From assembly GCA_013334545.1 (NCBI GenBank), contig JAAXXJ010000175.1:1-6429 (forward strand): a stretch of 6,429 nt of DNA. The letters run 5' to 3'. The position numbers and the translations under genes were made by a program. The DNA is from Nitrospirota bacterium (lineage in GTDB: Bacteria > Nitrospirota > UBA9217). The number at the start of each line of letters is the position of its first letter. Positions within the stretch are counted from its first letter, which is position 1. The notes below the pieces were generated by a model that saw nothing but the letters and a program-made list of their open reading frames with translations, was not told the origin of the DNA and searched no databases. Shown one piece after another: positions 5,153 to 6,429 of the stretch.

Positions 5153-5638
5153 ATGAAGATCGTCTCCTTCGTCGCTGCAACGTCCAACAGCGGAAAGACA
5201 ACCATCATTGAGAAGGTCGTGCGCATCCTGAAGGAACGGGGACTTCGTGTGGCAGTGATCAAACACGCGTCCGAGGGGTTCGAGCTCGACCGGCCCGGCA
5301 AGGATTCGTGGCGGTTCCGCGAAGCAGGAGCGGACGCCGTAGTGCTGGTGGGCCCGGACCGCCTGGCGCTCATGAGAACGATCGAGGAAGGACCTTCGAT
5401 GAAGGACCTCGAAGTGCTCGCAGGGAATGCCGATATCGTGATCCGCGAGGGTTTCAAAAACGACGCGCTGAACAAGATCGAGGTCTTCCGCAGCGGCGTT
5501 TCAGGGCGGCAACCGCTTTGTGCGACCGACCGGTCGTTCCTCGCGCTCGTGAGCGACAGGTCCTTCGCTGTCGCGGTCCCGCGATTCGATTGGAATGACG
5601 CTGCGGCGGTAGCCGACTTTATTGCAACAAAATTATAA
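5153..5638 (+). CDS. mobB: molybdopterin-guanine dinucleotide biosynthesis protein MobB (161 aa)
   Basis: MobB is a small cytoplasmic P-loop GTPase that assists MobA in forming the guanine-dinucleotide molybdenum cofactor. The Walker A region is AATSNSGKTT (residues 8-17). Gly14-Lys15-Thr16 are present, but the first glycine of the GxxxxGK pattern is Ala9. Next comes VAVIKHASEGFELDRPGKDSWRF, the family's most conserved block (about 33-55), then GADAVVLVGP, and ADIVIREGFKNDALNKIEVFR (92-112), the Walker B-like segment. Length is typical (about 160-170). The open frame extends upstream to 5051, but that part translates intergenic repeat sequence, so the ATG at 5153 is chosen. The ribosome binding site is weak, at best a GGAAAGAG-like tract (5138-5145). 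No mobA is visible. Placement after tatAC suits a role in maturing exported molybdoenzymes. Confidence 0.9.
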   Translation: MKIVSFVAATSNSGKTTIIEKVVRILKERGLRVAVIKHASEGFELDRPGKDSWRFREAGADAVVLVGPDRLALMRTIEEGPSMKDLEVLAGNADIVIREGFKNDALNKIEVFRSGVSGRQPLCATDRSFLALVSDRSFAVAVPRFDWNDAAAVADFIATKL

Positions 5639-5687
5639 TTGTCATATATTGTCTACCTGTGGTTGCCTTGCCGACATTCCTTTTTCG

Positions 5688-5730
5688 TTGACTCTTCATA
5701 CTGGTTATTTTATATATCATACGATATAAT
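5688..5730 (+). promoter_or_regulatory. AT-rich promoter region of hemL
   Basis: TTGACT (5688-5693) is followed after 17 bases by TATATA (5711-5716). A perfect TATAAT lies slightly further on (5725-5730) but has only a poor -35 match. Either could serve, giving starts near 5723 or 5737. The surrounding 90 bases are the most AT-rich in the window. A GGGAGG ribosome binding site at 5757-5762 lies 11 bases before the hemL ATG. A separate promoter suggests hemL is not simply read through from mobB. Confidence 0.55.
5713..5728. repeat. small palindrome TATATC-ATAC-GATATA overlapping the hemL -10 region
   Basis: Six-base arms (5713-5718 and 5723-5728) are perfect inverted repeats around a 4-base centre. 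They overlap both candidate -10 boxes, a position that would suit a repressor operator. AT-rich DNA yields such palindromes by chance, so the regulatory role is only a possibility. Confidence 0.3.
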
Positions 5731-5773
5731 CATAGCGGTACCAATCATCATCGCAAGGGAGGAAACGGCCGGC

Positions 5774-6429
5774 ATGGCGGGAACGAGATCAAAGAAACTG
5801 TTCGAAGAAGCGAAGAAGCACATCCCCGGAGGCGTGAACAGCCCGGTTCGGGCGTTCCGTTCCGTCGGCGGCGACCCGATCTTCATCAAGCGGGCGAAAG
5901 GATCGAAGGTCTACGACGCCGACGGCAGGGCCTACATCGATTATGTCCTTTCCTGGGGCCCGGCGATCCTGGGCCACGCCCACCCGAGAGTGACCGCTGC
6001 GCTGAAGAAGGCCATCACGAACGGCACGAGCTTCGGCGCCCCCACGGAGCTTGAGGTCACGCTGGCGAAGATGGTGAAGAAAGCGGTCCCGTCCATCGAA
6101 CTGGTGCGCATGGTGAGCTCGGGGACCGAGGCGACAATGAGCGCCATCCGGGCGGCCCGGGGATTCACGGGCCGTGACAAGATCCTCAAGTTCGACGGAT
6201 GCTACCACGGTCACGGCGACAGCCTGCTCGTGAAGGCGGGAAGCGGCGTCGCGACCTTCGGCCTGCCGGACAGCCCCGGCGTTCCGGCGGACCTCGCGAA
6301 GCTCACGCTGACCGTGGCGTTCAACGACCTCGCCGCAGTACGGGACATCTGCAGCAGGGAAGGCGAGCGGATCGCCTGCATCATCGTGGAGCCTGTCGTC
6401 GGCAACATGGGATGCGTCCCGCCCCTGCC
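5774..6429 (+). CDS. hemL: glutamate-1-semialdehyde 2,1-aminomutase HemL, N-terminal half (218 aa visible, runs off window)
   Basis: HemL is a PLP enzyme that moves the amino group of glutamate-1-semialdehyde to give 5-aminolevulinate, the committed precursor of heme, siroheme and cobalamin in the C5 pathway. Visible family blocks are HIPGGVNSPVRAF (residues 16-28), YIDYVLSWGPAILGHAHP (54-71), the cofactor phosphate-binding SSGTEATMSAIRAARG (115-130), FDGCYHGHGDSLLVKAGSG (140-158) and IIVEPVVGNMG (203-213). The PLP-binding lysine lies beyond the window edge. The visible part is about half of the usual 425-430 residues and shows no damage. The start at 5774 follows GGGAGG at 5757-5762. The gene is independently promoted. 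Its product pathway also supplies corrinoids, although the UroD-like protein at the other end of the window is not a true heme-pathway UroD. Confidence 0.96.
   Translation, partial: MAGTRSKKLFEEAKKHIPGGVNSPVRAFRSVGGDPIFIKRAKGSKVYDADGRAYIDYVLSWGPAILGHAHPRVTAALKKAITNGTSFGAPTELEVTLAKMVKKAVPSIELVRMVSSGTEATMSAIRAARGFTGRDKILKFDGCYHGHGDSLLVKAGSGVATFGLPDSPGVPADLAKLTLTVAFNDLAAVRDICSREGERIACIIVEPVVGNMGCVPPL

Overview
The window is about 6.4 kb of GC-rich, densely packed bacterial chromosome with ordinary housekeeping genes. There is no phage, IS, CRISPR array, tRNA or rRNA. The gene set (short QueF, a two-gene tatA-tatC unit, a lone MobB, GSA aminomutase HemL, a Geobacter-style UroD/MetE-like methyltransferase) and the heptanucleotide-type intergenic repeats suggest an anaerobic or facultative Gram-negative from the Desulfobacterota/Deltaproteobacteria or Nitrospirota. 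That placement is inferred from protein style and is not proven.

Layout. 1-880 (minus): a UroD/cobalamin-independent-methionine-synthase-like gene that leaves the window at its C-terminal end. Its promoter, RBS and start are intact, but the N-terminal region carries a frameshift at a C7 run and an in-frame TGA, so as read it is broken. 881-1134: divergent promoter region. 1135-2109 (plus): zinc-independent NAD(P)H:quinone oxidoreductase. 2267-2626: queF, queuosine pathway. 2746-3807: secreted HtrA/DegP-type serine protease with one PDZ domain. 3923-5033: tatA and tatC, overlapping by about 20 nt and read as one unit. 5153-5638: mobB. 5774 to the end: the first half of hemL behind its own AT-rich promoter.

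How the genes fit together. TatA and TatC form the twin-arginine translocase, which exports folded cofactor-bearing proteins. MobB next door supports the guanine-dinucleotide form of the molybdenum cofactor, which many Tat-exported molybdoenzymes carry. HtrA upstream is a periplasmic quality-control protease. The stretch 2746-5638 can therefore be read as an envelope export and folding neighbourhood, though no operon across it is proven. QueF (tRNA modification) and HemL (tetrapyrrole synthesis) are independent housekeeping genes.

Nothing here is clearly a new biological system. The points most worth a second look are the clustered lesions in the UroD-like gene, the heptamer repeats directly after the stop codons of htrA and tatC, a queF promoter that appears to give a leaderless mRNA, three gene starts that need moving from the longest open frame (tatA, tatC, mobB), and a C8 run in tatA from which a +1 slip would read straight into tatC.
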